Source: UBA4719 sp035654835 (GTDB lineage: Bacteria; Actinomycetota; Actinomycetes; Actinomycetales; Dermatophilaceae). From it: a DNA stretch of 39,816 nt. The notes under the pieces are model-generated. The model ran no database searches. It saw only the letters and a program-made list of their open reading frames with translations, and was not told where the DNA came from. Below, in pieces: positions 22,841 through 30,722 of this stretch. Position numbers and translations under genes: made by a program. Location of the stretch: contig DASRVZ010000045.1 of the NCBI GenBank assembly GCA_035654835.1, positions 1 to 39,816 on the forward strand, read 5' to 3'. How positions within the stretch are numbered: the stretch's first letter is position 1; each line of letters begins with the position of its first letter.

Positions 22841-23962
22841 ATGCCTGCTGAACACACGCCCATCACCTATGCCGAGGCTGGGGTGGACGTTGAGGCGGGC
22901 GACCGGGCCATCGAGCTGATGAAGGCGTCGGTCAGGCTGGCGCAACGGCCTGAGGTGCTGGGCGGGCTGGGCGGCTTCGCAGGCATGTTCGACGCGAGTG
23001 CCCTGGCCACGATGGCCCGTCCGGTCCTGGTGACGAGCACCGATGGTGTGGGCACCAAGGTCGCCATCGCCCAGGCCGTGGACAAGCACGACACGATCGG
23101 GTTCGACCTGGTCGGCATGGTCGTCGACGACATCGTCGTGTGCGGTGCCGAGCCGCTGTTCATGACCGACTACATCGCCACCGGCAAGGTCGTGCCCGAA
23201 CGCATCGCCGCCATCGTCTCCGGTATCGCGGCCGGATGTCAGATCGCGGGAGTGGCCCTGATCGGCGGGGAGACGGCCGAGCACCCCGGGCTGCTGGAGC
23301 TCGACGAGTACGACTGTGCGGGTGCCGCGACAGGGGTCGTGGAGCATGCCGACATCCTCGGCCCGCATCGAGTGGCGCCCGGCGACGTGGTGGTGGCGCT
23401 TGCGTCGTCAGGTCTTCACTCCAACGGCTACTCCTTGGTACGCAAGGTCTTTGCCTCGGCCGGGTGGGCGTTTGACCGTCAGGTGGAAGAGTTCGGCCGG
23501 ACCCTGGGGGAGGAGCTTCTCGAGCCCACCCGGGTCTACGCACGGGATCTGCTCGCCCTGATCCGCACCGATGGCATCGACGTCCATGCCCTGAGCCACG
23601 TCACTGGCGGGGGGCTGGCGGCAAACCTGGCGCGGGTACTTCCGCGGGACGCGTTCGCCCGGGTCGACCGATCGACGTGGACTCCGCCAGCGGTCTTCGA
23701 CGTGGTGCGAGACCTGGGTCACGTGCCGGTAGCGGACCTCGAGCGCACCCTCAACATGGGCATCGGCTTCGTGGCAGTGCTGCCGGCCGCGGATCTGGAC
23801 CTGGCCATCGCCACGCTGAAGCTCCGGGGCATCGACGCCTGGCTGCTGGGTCGGATCAGCGATCTTGCCGTGGCACCGATACAGGATGGCGTCGAGGTGG
23901 TCCGGGGCGTCAAGGGCGTCGACGGCGGCTCGGTGCAGGTCGTCGGATCCCACCCGCGCTGA
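22841..23962 (+). CDS. purM: AIR synthetase
   Basis: Phosphoribosylformylglycinamidine cyclo-ligase: closes the imidazole ring of FGAM to give AIR with ATP. It is 373 aa. ITYAEAGVDVEAGDRAIELM is the family N-terminus, STDGVGTKVAIA and GFDLVGMVVDDIVVCGAEPL the ATP and metal site, and ALIGGETAEHPG a further block; VTGGGLAANLARVLP is in the second domain. AGGGAG before the ATG is a good ribosome site, so it is translated independently of purF. Its last 19 bases, including the stop, are repeated in tandem just after the gene. Confidence 0.96.
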   Translation: MPAEHTPITYAEAGVDVEAGDRAIELMKASVRLAQRPEVLGGLGGFAGMFDASALATMARPVLVTSTDGVGTKVAIAQAVDKHDTIGFDLVGMVVDDIVVCGAEPLFMTDYIATGKVVPERIAAIVSGIAAGCQIAGVALIGGETAEHPGLLELDEYDCAGAATGVVEHADILGPHRVAPGDVVVALASSGLHSNGYSLVRKVFASAGWAFDRQVEEFGRTLGEELLEPTRVYARDLLALIRTDGIDVHALSHVTGGGLAANLARVLPRDAFARVDRSTWTPPAVFDVVRDLGHVPVADLERTLNMGIGFVAVLPAADLDLAIATLKLRGIDAWLLGRISDLAVAPIQDGVEVVRGVKGVDGGSVQVVGSHPR

Positions 23963-23983
23963 GCGGATCCCACCCGCGCTGAG
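23944..23983 (+). repeat. 20-bp perfect tandem duplication over the purM stop codon
   Basis: The unit CGGATCCCACCCGCGCTGAG occurs twice without a gap (23944-23963, 23964-23983). The first copy holds the purM stop. The protein is unaffected; it looks like a recent slippage duplication. Confidence 0.95.
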
Positions 23984-23987
23984 CAGT

Positions 23988-24073
23988 CGCGTGCGTGCGC
24001 GCGCCAAAGGTATTCGGGTGACTCAGCGCGTCAAAAGAGCTGGACTTCTCCAGACGCGAAAGGGGAGCACGCG
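23988..24073. repeat. Nested inverted repeats in the purM/DUF3073 convergent gap
   Basis: CGCGTGC (23988-23994) pairs with GCACGCG (24067-24073), and inside it CGCGTC (24027-24032) pairs with GACGCG (24053-24058). Arms are short for a GC-rich genome, so chance is possible; it may act as a two-way terminator. Confidence 0.3.
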
Positions 24074-24100
24074 CAACCGCTGGTCATCACTGACCGTCGG

Positions 24101-24313
24101 TCACCGCTCGCCAGTGGCCCATTTGGCGTATTCGTCGGGGCCGTCATCGCTCTCGGCCGACGTGGGAGTGTGGGTGACACGCTCCGGCCGGCTGTCGAAC
24201 AACGACGGACCATGCAGTTCTCGCTCAAGCGCACTCAGGTCTGTACTCGGGCTGTAGTACTTCAGCTCGCGTGCAACCTTGGTCTGCTTGGCTTTGGCCC
24301 GGCCGCGTCCCAT
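24101..24313 (-). CDS. DUF3073 family protein
   Basis: 70 aa. It starts MGRGRAKAKQTKVARELKYY, the hallmark of DUF3073, a small basic-then-acidic protein kept next to purM in actinobacteria (the same order is known in mycobacteria). The start is the ATG at 24313 with GAGGGGG upstream; a longer frame to 24367 lacks support. The acidic C-terminus and basic N-terminus could suit nucleic-acid or ribosome contact, but function is unknown. Upstream on the same strand, 24314-24477 holds no gene and contains a TAGCCT hexamer that could be its promoter. Confidence 0.88.
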   Translation of the reverse strand: MGRGRAKAKQTKVARELKYYSPSTDLSALERELHGPSLFDSRPERVTHTPTSAESDDGPDEYAKWATGER

Positions 24314-24477
24314 GACGTCGACCCCCTCGCGCGTATGCCGGGGCGGTATCGCTGGACCGGACCACACACGGTGGTTCGAGTCATCGCGGAACGGCCCCGG
24401 GAATCTCGTATTTTCGTAAGGCTAACGCTACACGGTGAAAGCATGTTCCGTAGGGTCGGGTGCTGAGACTGGCCGGA

Positions 24478-25572
24478 TCAGCGCGCGGGGAGCCAGATCC
24501 GGTTGCTGCCGACCTGCGCCATCCGCAGCTCAGCGAGCCGATCCGCAGCAGCTGCCGGCGAGATTCCGGTGTCCGCTGCCGCGCGCAGCACCGAGGCTGT
24601 CGCGTCGAAGATGCCCGCTGTGTGCTGTTTGGCCCGTGCGAAGTCGAAGCCATGGAGCTCGTCGCTGACCTGGATCACGCCACCGGCATTGACCAGGAAG
24701 TCCGGCGCATAGGTGATTCCGCGGGCCATCAGGGCTTGAGCGGTTCCGCCGGGGCCCTGGTTGGTGAGCTGGTTGTTGGCGGCTCCGCACACCACCTTGG
24801 CGCTCAGCACCTCCACGGTCGTGTCGTCCAGGGCGCCGCCGAGAGCGCACGGGGCGTAGACGTCGAGCTCGGATCGGACCAGTGCCGAGACGTCGGCTGC
24901 GACGTCGATCTCAGGGTGTTCGTCAAGCAGAGCGTCGACGGCAGAGCGTTTGACGTCGGTCACCACCACGCGGGCGCCGTCCTCCAGCAGGTGGGCGGCC
25001 AGGAGGCGCCCGACCTTGCCCACCCCCGCGATCCCGACCGTCTTGCCGGCCAGGCTCGGCTTGCCCCAGACGTGGGCCGCGCTCGCAAGCATGCCCTGAA
25101 ACACCCCGTATGCCGTAAGTACGGAGGAGTCACCGGCGCCGCCGTTGGCCTCGCTGCGGCCGGTCGCAAAGCGGGTCTCTTTGCCGACGACGTCCATGTC
25201 GGCGACGTAAGTGCCCACGTCGCACGCGGTGACGTAGCGGCCGCCCAGACTCTCCACGAAGCGCCCGTACGCGCGCAGCAGCGCCTCGCTCTTGTCCGTT
25301 GCGGGGTCACCGATGATGACGGCCTTGCCGCCACCGTGGTCGAGGCCGCACAACGCGTTCTTGTAGGCCATGGCACGCGAAAGCTGAAGGACATCCTGGA
25401 GCGCGGCCTGCTCCGTCTCATACGGGTAGAAGCGAGTGCCCCCCAGCGCCGGCCCCAAGGCCGTGGAGTAGATGCTGATGATCGCTCGCAGGCCCGTGGC
25501 CTCGTCGTGGCAGTACGCCACCTGTTCGAAATCCAGCGGGTTCAGCGGGGGGACAGGCGGAGGCACTGGCAT
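24478..25572 (-). CDS. Leucine/valine-type amino-acid dehydrogenase
   Basis: NAD-dependent oxidative deamination of branched-chain amino acids to 2-oxo acids is expected. It is 364 aa, the length of Streptomyces valine dehydrogenase. AIISIYSTALGPALGGTRFY and LDHGGGKAVI carry the substrate glycines and catalytic Lys83; the dinucleotide fold is VGIAGVGKVGRLLA (about 179-192), and AANNQL plus DFLVNAGGVIQV complete the family. The start is the ATG at 25572 after a TAGGCT hexamer. Whether Leu, Val or Phe is preferred cannot be told. Confidence 0.93.
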   Translation of the reverse strand: MPVPPPVPPLNPLDFEQVAYCHDEATGLRAIISIYSTALGPALGGTRFYPYETEQAALQDVLQLSRAMAYKNALCGLDHGGGKAVIIGDPATDKSEALLRAYGRFVESLGGRYVTACDVGTYVADMDVVGKETRFATGRSEANGGAGDSSVLTAYGVFQGMLASAAHVWGKPSLAGKTVGIAGVGKVGRLLAAHLLEDGARVVVTDVKRSAVDALLDEHPEIDVAADVSALVRSELDVYAPCALGGALDDTTVEVLSAKVVCGAANNQLTNQGPGGTAQALMARGITYAPDFLVNAGGVIQVSDELHGFDFARAKQHTAGIFDATASVLRAAADTGISPAAAADRLAELRMAQVGSNRIWLPAR

Positions 25573-25578
25573 GGATTC

Positions 25579-25584
25579 AGCCTA
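25579..25584 (-). promoter_or_regulatory. -10 hexamer TAGGCT of the amino-acid dehydrogenase gene
   Basis: On the minus strand TAGGCT is followed by six bases and the ATG at 25572, with no ribosome site: a clear leaderless start. Confidence 0.6.
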
Positions 25585-25787
25585 TGCCGGGCGCCGACGC
25601 CAGGCGGGTTCGACCTGGCAGACGTCGCCGGCAGGTGCGGAGCAGCACATCTCGGACCAGTAGTAACTAGTCATTTCGGACATTCGGATATGGCCCGTTC
25701 GCGGCGTTCCTTTTGGTGGACAGATGGGTGAAACTGGACATACCAGAAATCCGCACCACCCAGATCAACTCAGCACTCGGAGGACCA

Positions 25788-25985
25788 ATGACCAATCGCG
25801 CTGTTGAAACCGAGGCGCTGCTGACCCCTGCCGAGGTTGCAGCACTCTTCCGGGTCGACCCCAAGACGGTCACTCGCTGGGCCAAGGCTGGGAAGCTGAC
25901 TTCCCTGCGGACGCTCGGCGGTCACCGGCGCTACCGTGCAGAAGAAGTGCGCGGCCTCCTCGGCGGCACAGAGATCGCTTCCTGA
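25788..25985 (+). CDS. bldC: BldC-type MerR-like DNA-binding protein
   Basis: 65 aa, close to the 68 aa of Streptomyces BldC. LLTPAEVAALFRVDPKTVTR is the helix-turn-helix and WAKAGKLTSLRTLGGHRRYR the wing of the MerR/excisionase fold. BldC binds direct repeats cooperatively and controls developmental timing in Streptomyces; here the organism may be non-sporulating and the role broader. The ATG at 25788 with GGAGG before it is chosen over an upstream frame start at 25713. Divergent from the amino-acid dehydrogenase; the 215-base gap between them is AT-richer than its surroundings and holds no other gene. The stop region is duplicated downstream. Confidence 0.92.
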   Translation: MTNRAVETEALLTPAEVAALFRVDPKTVTRWAKAGKLTSLRTLGGHRRYRAEEVRGLLGGTEIAS

Positions 25986-26007
25986 CCCATCGAGATCGCT
26001 TCCTGAC
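25971..26007 (+). repeat. Direct repeat over the bldC stop codon
   Basis: GAGATCGCTTCCTGAC occurs at 25971-25986 and again at 25992-26007, a 21-base period. The first copy encodes the last residues and the stop. The 21-base step keeps the frame, so the second copy is a second in-frame stop. Confidence 0.9.
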
Positions 26008-26094
26008 GTTGAGCCGCTGATCGGCGCTTGAGCTGATCAGCGGCGTGCGCAGACCAGCGCCGCTCGGCCTTCACGGCCACGCGGCGCTGGAGTG

Positions 26095-26931
26095 TCATAC
26101 GGGCTTGCTGGCTTCGTGGCCTTCGACGAACGTCCCGGTCGCGCCGAACGCCGCGCGTCGGGTGCCGCGCCGCAAGCTGGTGAGCACCGGCCGTCCGGCG
26201 ACCATCACCAGCACGGCGGTCAGCACTCCCCGCGGGAGGTCCCAGCCCAGGCTGGTGGCCAGGTAGAAGGTTCCATAGCGCGACAGGTTGGCCGCCACCG
26301 GGTCGCCCGGCACGAAACCCATGCCTGTGGGGGCTCCCGAGGCGAGGAAGGGCCAGAACCACAGGTTCATCAAGAGGCCGAAGAGCAGGCCGACGACCAG
26401 TCCGTAGCCCGCCAGCATCGCCCGTTCGGTGCGTCCGCTGGCCCGCGGCAGGCAGCCCGCGCCGAAGCCGACCCAGCCGGCCGCGATCATCTGGAACGGG
26501 GCCCACGGGCCGACCCCCCCGGTCAGGAAGGCGCCGACCAGCACCGCCAGAGCGCCGAGCACGAAGCCCACCCCGCGCCCGAGGACCCGGCCGGCAACGA
26601 CCAGCAGAAAGAACATCGGTTCCACCCCTGCGGTCCCGGCTCCGAGCACTCGCAGCGCTCCACCGGCGGCGGCGAGCACTCCGAGGACCGCGACGGTCTT
26701 GGCGTCCAGGCCTCCTTCGGACAGCTCGGCGACGACCAGAGCGGCCAGCAGTGTGATGAGCAGGACGAACAGCCACGGGGCGTCCGCGTTGTGCGACAGA
26801 CCTGATCCGGGCTGTGCCAGGAAGGGCCACAGGAACGCGACCAGTCCGATCAGGGAGGTCGCCGCGAGGGTGGCAGCGGCCCGCCACCGGACCGCAAGCA
26901 CCGGTCGCTGCGGGACGTGCGGCGTGGTCAC
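26095..26931 (-). CDS. ECF transporter substrate-binding S component
   Basis: 278 aa with about six hydrophobic segments (LAATSLIGLVAFLWPFLA, FVLLITLLAALVVAEL, FFLLVVAGRVLGRGVGFVLG, AVLVGAFLTGGVGPW, AMLAGYGLVVGLLFGLLMNL and a C-terminal one near GVLTAVLVMVAG). It is last in the operon and starts with a GTG at 26931 that shares a base with the ATPase stop (TAGTG). It should bind the vitamin and dock on the T/A module. The riboswitch upstream of the operon makes cobalamin, a precursor or cobalt the likely substrate; the protein alone does not say. Confidence 0.82.
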   Translation of the reverse strand: MTTPHVPQRPVLAVRWRAAATLAATSLIGLVAFLWPFLAQPGSGLSHNADAPWLFVLLITLLAALVVAELSEGGLDAKTVAVLGVLAAAGGALRVLGAGTAGVEPMFFLLVVAGRVLGRGVGFVLGALAVLVGAFLTGGVGPWAPFQMIAAGWVGFGAGCLPRASGRTERAMLAGYGLVVGLLFGLLMNLWFWPFLASGAPTGMGFVPGDPVAANLSRYGTFYLATSLGWDLPRGVLTAVLVMVAGRPVLTSLRRGTRRAAFGATGTFVEGHEASKPV

Positions 26932-28562
26932 TAGACCGCCAACGGCGGGGGCTGGACGAGGGCGGCGGCAACGTCCGCCACGGTCAACCACGGTTGCGGG
27001 TGCATCACCTTGGCCACCTGGGGAGCGAAAGCGGGCGACCCGGCCAGCACCGCGTCGGTCGGGCCGTCGGTCACGACCTCACCGTCGGCGATGACCACGA
27101 CCCGATCGGCCAGCTCAGCCACCAGCTCGACGTCGTGGGTGGCCACCAGCACACCGTGCTGCTCGGCCGCGAGCAGACGCAGCGAGGCCACGAGCCGGGT
27201 CTTTGCGCCGTAGTCGAGCCCGCGGGTGGGCTCGTCGAGCAGCACCAGAGGTGGCTTTCCGGCCAGCACCACAGCCAGGGCAAGGGCAAGCCGCTGCCCC
27301 TCCGAGAGGTCGCGCGGGTGGGTGTCGTCCTCCACGTCTGGCGCCAGGTGCGCCAGAATCGCGCGCGTCGTGCCGGGCGCGGCGTGCATGTCCGTATCCG
27401 CGGCGCGGCACTCGCCGCTGACCGTCTCGCCGTACAGCAGCAGTCCCGGATCCTGAGGGACGAGACCCACGTGCCGCACCAGCTGTCGGGGTTTCAGGGA
27501 CGCGGGGTCAAGGCCGCCGGTGCGCACGCTGCCCAGACGCGCCGGCAGCTGACCGCAGGCAGCGGCCAGCAGGGTTGACTTGCCGGAACCGTTGCGACCC
27601 ATGAGTGCCACGACCTCGCCCGGGTTCACCTCCAGGTCGATGCCGCGCAACACCGCCCGACGACCGCGGTTGACCACCAGCGCTCGAGCACTCAGCAGCG
27701 CCTTGTCCAGACCGGATGTGGTGACCGGCTTGACGGCCCGAACGACGGAGCGGCCGGCCAGCTGGAGGCGGATCGGTCCGGCGGCGCGGCGGGCGTCGCG
27801 CACCGAGAGCGGCAGCGGCGACCAGCCGGCGAGGCGACCCAGGTCGACGACCGGTGGTGAGACGGGAGACGTGGCCATGGCGGCTGCAGGCAGGTCCGCA
27901 CGGACCCTGCCGTTCTGGACGACAACCACGCGGTCGGCATACTGCACGACCCGTTCAAGCCGGTGCTCGGCCAACAGGACGGTAAGTCCGAGGTCATGGA
28001 CGAGCCGGGTGAGGGCGGCGAGAACCTCCTCCGCGGCGACCGGGTCGAGGGCCGAGGTCGGTTCGTCCAGCACCAGGATCCGCGGGTGCGCGGCGAGGAC
28101 GCCACCGATCGCCACGCGCTGCTGCTGGCCGCCCGAGAGGGTGCGCAGGGTCCGCTGGCGGACATCAGCGAGGCCGAGCAGGTCGAGCGTCTCCTCGACC
28201 CGGCGGCGCATGACGTCACCGGTCACACCGAGCGACTCCATGCCGTAGGCGAGCTCCTCCTCGACGGTGTCGGTGACGAAGGCGGCTGCAGGGTCCTGGC
28301 CGACGACGCCGACGATGTCCGCGAGGTCGCGCGGGCGGTGCGTGCGGGTGTCACGCCCGTCGACGGTGATCCGGCCGCTCAGCGTGCCGCCGCTGAAGTG
28401 CGGGACCAGGCCGTTGACGCAGCGCAGCAGGGTGCTCTTGCCGCTTCCGGTGGACCCCACGACGAGCACCATCTCGCCCTCGTCCACCCGGAGGTCGACA
28501 CCGCGCAGCACGGGCTCGCGGCGATCGTCGAACCTGACCCCGACGTCCTCGAACCGGATCAT
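26931..28562 (-). CDS. ECF transporter ATPase, two fused ABC domains
   Basis: 543 aa holding both EcfA halves in one chain. Domain 1: Walker A GSTGSGKST, signature LSGGQQQR, Walker B ILVLDEPTSALD. Domain 2: Walker A GRNGSGKST, a divergent signature LSEGQRLA and Walker B LVLLDEPTRGLD. Energises import by the T and S subunits. It starts in an ATGA overlap with the T gene (28559-28562) and ends overlapping the S gene. The linker between the halves (about 215-285) is Arg- and Pro-rich. Confidence 0.93.
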   Translation of the reverse strand: MIRFEDVGVRFDDRREPVLRGVDLRVDEGEMVLVVGSTGSGKSTLLRCVNGLVPHFSGGTLSGRITVDGRDTRTHRPRDLADIVGVVGQDPAAAFVTDTVEEELAYGMESLGVTGDVMRRRVEETLDLLGLADVRQRTLRTLSGGQQQRVAIGGVLAAHPRILVLDEPTSALDPVAAEEVLAALTRLVHDLGLTVLLAEHRLERVVQYADRVVVVQNGRVRADLPAAAMATSPVSPPVVDLGRLAGWSPLPLSVRDARRAAGPIRLQLAGRSVVRAVKPVTTSGLDKALLSARALVVNRGRRAVLRGIDLEVNPGEVVALMGRNGSGKSTLLAAACGQLPARLGSVRTGGLDPASLKPRQLVRHVGLVPQDPGLLLYGETVSGECRAADTDMHAAPGTTRAILAHLAPDVEDDTHPRDLSEGQRLALALAVVLAGKPPLVLLDEPTRGLDYGAKTRLVASLRLLAAEQHGVLVATHDVELVAELADRVVVIADGEVVTDGPTDAVLAGSPAFAPQVAKVMHPQPWLTVADVAAALVQPPPLAV

Positions 28563-29719
28563 GAGGTGGCCCCGACCTCCTGGAGCCCGTCCTGGAGCCC
28601 GTCCTGGAGCCCGTCAAAGGGACCGATGGCACGCAGCGGAGGCACCGGGGAGAGCCAGGCCGGCACCAGCGCGAGCAGCACACCCAGAGCGGGAAACCAG
28701 GGCAGTATCGGCCACTCCGCCGGCGACGTCTGTACGACGATGCCGGGCACCCCGCGCTGTGCGGCAATCAGGACGAGAACGCCCGCGGCAACACCACATC
28801 CGAGCACCAGCCACTCGGGAGTCGCCCACGGGTCGGGCCGATAGCGCGAGCGGGGGTCGCGCCGGGCACCCACCGCGAGGGACGCGGTCGCAGCCACCGA
28901 GCCAACGATCAGCAGCGGCAGCCCGAGCAGGGGCGCGGGGCTGCCGTCGAGGAGGCCGTAGACGCCGGCGATGACGCCGCTGAGGCCGGCCAGCGTCAGC
29001 GCCGTGGCCTGACGGCGTGAGCGGGCGTCGCGGTGCACCGAGCGACCATACCCGCGTGACTCCATGGATGCCGCGAGGTTCAGTGAGCGCTCAAGCGCGC
29101 TGTCGAGAACCGGCACAGCCAGCCGGGCCAGCTCGCGGATGCCGCGCCCGCCGTGACCCCGTAGCCGTCGAGCCACGCGGACGCGTCGGGCGTCGTCAAC
29201 CAGCTGGGGGGCGTAGGTAAGCGCGACCACGAGTGCCGTGCCGACCTCATACAGGGTGGCGGGGACGTAGCGCAGCAGCCGGCGCGGGCTGGCAAGCGTG
29301 TTTGCCGCACCGATGCAGGCGAGCACCGCGGCAAGTCGTGCCCCCTCGTATGCCGCCGCGAGCACACCCTCCAGGGTCACCGGACCGCCGAGTCGCACGC
29401 CGCTCGAGCCCGACGGCAGTGGAATCTCGGGCAGCGTGAACAACACGGTGCGCCCAGGCGTCCCGCCCCCGAGCAGCACTTGAAACACCACTCGCAACGT
29501 GATGGCGAGCAGGCCGAGCCGCAGGAACGCACCGAACGGCGAAGCCGCCCCGAGCTCGCGCCGGGCAGCGACGACGTACGCGGCGACCACGACGATCAGG
29601 GCGAGCAGCAGCGGGTTGGTGGTTCGGTTGGCGGCCATTGCGAGGCCGATGGCCCACGCCCACCACGCCGCCGGGTGCAGCAGGCGCGGCAGCCGGTAGT
29701 CGTGGATGGCGAGGGTCAT
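28559..29719 (-). CDS. ECF transporter transmembrane T component
   Basis: 386 aa. Hydrophobic N-terminal segments (PLLLALIVVVAAYVVA, FLRLGLLAITLRVVFQVLL) are followed by the coupling-helix region (YVPATLYEVGTALVVALTYAPQLVDDARRVRVARRLRGHGGRG) whose Ala-Arg-rich motifs bind the ATPase grooves. More membrane segments follow, making it longer than the usual 250-270 aa. It ends DGLQDGLQDGLQEVGATS. A good ribosome site (AGGAGACC) precedes the ATG. Cotranscribed with the secreted protein gene upstream and the ATPase gene downstream. Confidence 0.9.
   Translation of the reverse strand: MTLAIHDYRLPRLLHPAAWWAWAIGLAMAANRTTNPLLLALIVVVAAYVVAARRELGAASPFGAFLRLGLLAITLRVVFQVLLGGGTPGRTVLFTLPEIPLPSGSSGVRLGGPVTLEGVLAAAYEGARLAAVLACIGAANTLASPRRLLRYVPATLYEVGTALVVALTYAPQLVDDARRVRVARRLRGHGGRGIRELARLAVPVLDSALERSLNLAASMESRGYGRSVHRDARSRRQATALTLAGLSGVIAGVYGLLDGSPAPLLGLPLLIVGSVAATASLAVGARRDPRSRYRPDPWATPEWLVLGCGVAAGVLVLIAAQRGVPGIVVQTSPAEWPILPWFPALGVLLALVPAWLSPVPPLRAIGPFDGLQDGLQDGLQEVGATS
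28579..28614 (-). repeat. Three 12-bp tandem repeats at the 3' end of the T-subunit gene
   Basis: CCTGGAGCCCGT occurs three times in a row (plus strand). In the T protein it encodes DGLQ repeats just before the C-terminus. A multiple of three, so copy number can change without a frameshift. Confidence 0.95.
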
Positions 29720-29737
29720 GGTGGTCTCCTGGCTCGC

Positions 29738-30481
29738 TCAGTCTTCCGTGGCGTCGCGGCCACGGCGCCGTGCCGCAAGACCGATAGCGCCGACCAGGAC
29801 GACGGCGGCCAGACCGCCGAACAACGGCCAGCTCGAGCCCGTCGACCCATCGTCGGTCGAGGTGCTGGAGGATGCTCCAGCGGCGTCGGCGTCGGCGCTC
29901 GGCGTCGGGGCGGGGATCGTGACGTCGGTGTCCGGGCTTGCTGCCGCGGCCGGTACAGGGTCAACAGCTGGGCCGCAGCCGGCGGCCGGCCAGCCGTCGA
30001 TGCCGCAGGTCAGCCCCTTTTCCAGGCGCAACGTGGCGCCGGCGGCCACCAGGACATCCGAGCCCGTGGCCTTCTCGGGAACGGCGACGCAGGTGGCGCG
30101 GACTGCCGGTGGTTCAGTGCCGTCGGCGCTGTCGGCCGGTCGGCCGTAGTCGATGACCAGGCCGACTCGTTTGGTGCCTGCCGCGACCTTGGTGGCAGCA
30201 CACAGGGTGTCGAAGGTCGGCGTTGCACGAGGGTCACGGACGGAGCTCTCGTCAGCAACCGCAAAGCGCCAGCCCTCGACCGCGCCGTCCTTGGGGATGA
30301 ACTGCTCCGGCCCGGACTGGGCGAAAGCCCAGGCCCCCTTCTCAAGATGGAAGTACCCCCAGTACCGGTAGGCCGCGGCCTGCGCCGGCGCGGCGATGGC
30401 CACCCCGGCCAGCATGACCAGGAAGAGGGTGATGGCAGCGCGATGAACGCGGGCAAGGGGGGCGATACGGGCGGGCTTCAC
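29738..30481 (-). CDS. SCO2322-type secreted, membrane-anchored protein
   Basis: 247 aa. Signal peptide: basic VKPARIAPLARVHR, hydrophobic AAITLFLVMLAGVAIAA, then an APAQAAA cleavage region. The exported domain begins YRYWGYFHLEKGAWAFAQSG, the mark of the SCO2322 family, and has Cys residues likely in disulfides. A Ser/Thr/Asp-rich stalk leads to a C-terminal membrane helix (LFGGLAAVVLVGAIGLAA) and basic tail, so it is held on the outer face. Such proteins lie first in ECF operons of actinobacteria and may present substrate, but this is inference. GTG at 30481 is chosen for its GAGAGAGG ribosome site; an upstream ATG at 30568 lies in the riboswitch. Confidence 0.85.
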   Translation of the reverse strand: MKPARIAPLARVHRAAITLFLVMLAGVAIAAPAQAAAYRYWGYFHLEKGAWAFAQSGPEQFIPKDGAVEGWRFAVADESSVRDPRATPTFDTLCAATKVAAGTKRVGLVIDYGRPADSADGTEPPAVRATCVAVPEKATGSDVLVAAGATLRLEKGLTCGIDGWPAAGCGPAVDPVPAAAASPDTDVTIPAPTPSADADAAGASSSTSTDDGSTGSSWPLFGGLAAVVLVGAIGLAARRRGRDATED

Positions 30482-30488
30482 GAAATTA

Positions 30489-30516
30489 GACCTCTCTCGC
30501 GGCGGGGCGGGAGGTC
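30489..30516 (-). promoter_or_regulatory. Hairpin sequestering the ribosome site of the ECF operon's first gene
   Basis: On the minus strand GACCTC (30511-30516) pairs with GAGGTC (30489-30494), which contains the AGG of the Shine-Dalgarno before the GTG. This would be the expression platform of the riboswitch: with ligand the hairpin forms and translation drops. Confidence 0.5.
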
Positions 30517-30582
30517 GGGGTTCTTGAGCCGCGACGACCGGCTCCGGACCGCAAACCACGGCGGACATCTTGATGGAGCCTT

Positions 30583-30722
30583 GTGCCCACGATCCGGTGC
30601 TCCGGCTCGCCGCGTGGCTCCGGCCGGGCCCATGTGAGGGCTGATGACCAAGAGGCGGCCTACGGTTGCGGGTCAGCGCCGGTGTCCGACCGGCTTACCC
30701 AGACCGCGGGTGTCAGGTGGTC
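30583..30722 (-). ncRNA. Cobalamin riboswitch
   Basis: Read on the minus strand: GGGTAAGCCGG at 30700-30690, then CACCGGCGCTGACCCGCAAC (about 30684-30665) continuing CCGTA to 30661, which is the conserved core of cobalamin aptamers, and after about 50 bases an AGCCGGAGCACCGG at 30594-30607 that matches the B12 box with small changes. It precedes the SCO2322-ECF operon by about 100 bases. The ends of the element are approximate. It predicts repression of the transporter by a cobalamin coenzyme. Confidence 0.8.

Noticed and set aside
24460..25731. 423-codon plus-strand open frame over the amino-acid dehydrogenase
   Set aside because: Antisense shadow; no domain, while the minus strand encodes an intact enzyme.
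29480..30637. 385-codon plus-strand open frame over the T-subunit and SCO2322-type genes
   Set aside because: Repetitive Gly/Arg/Asp translation, antisense to two recognised genes and the riboswitch.
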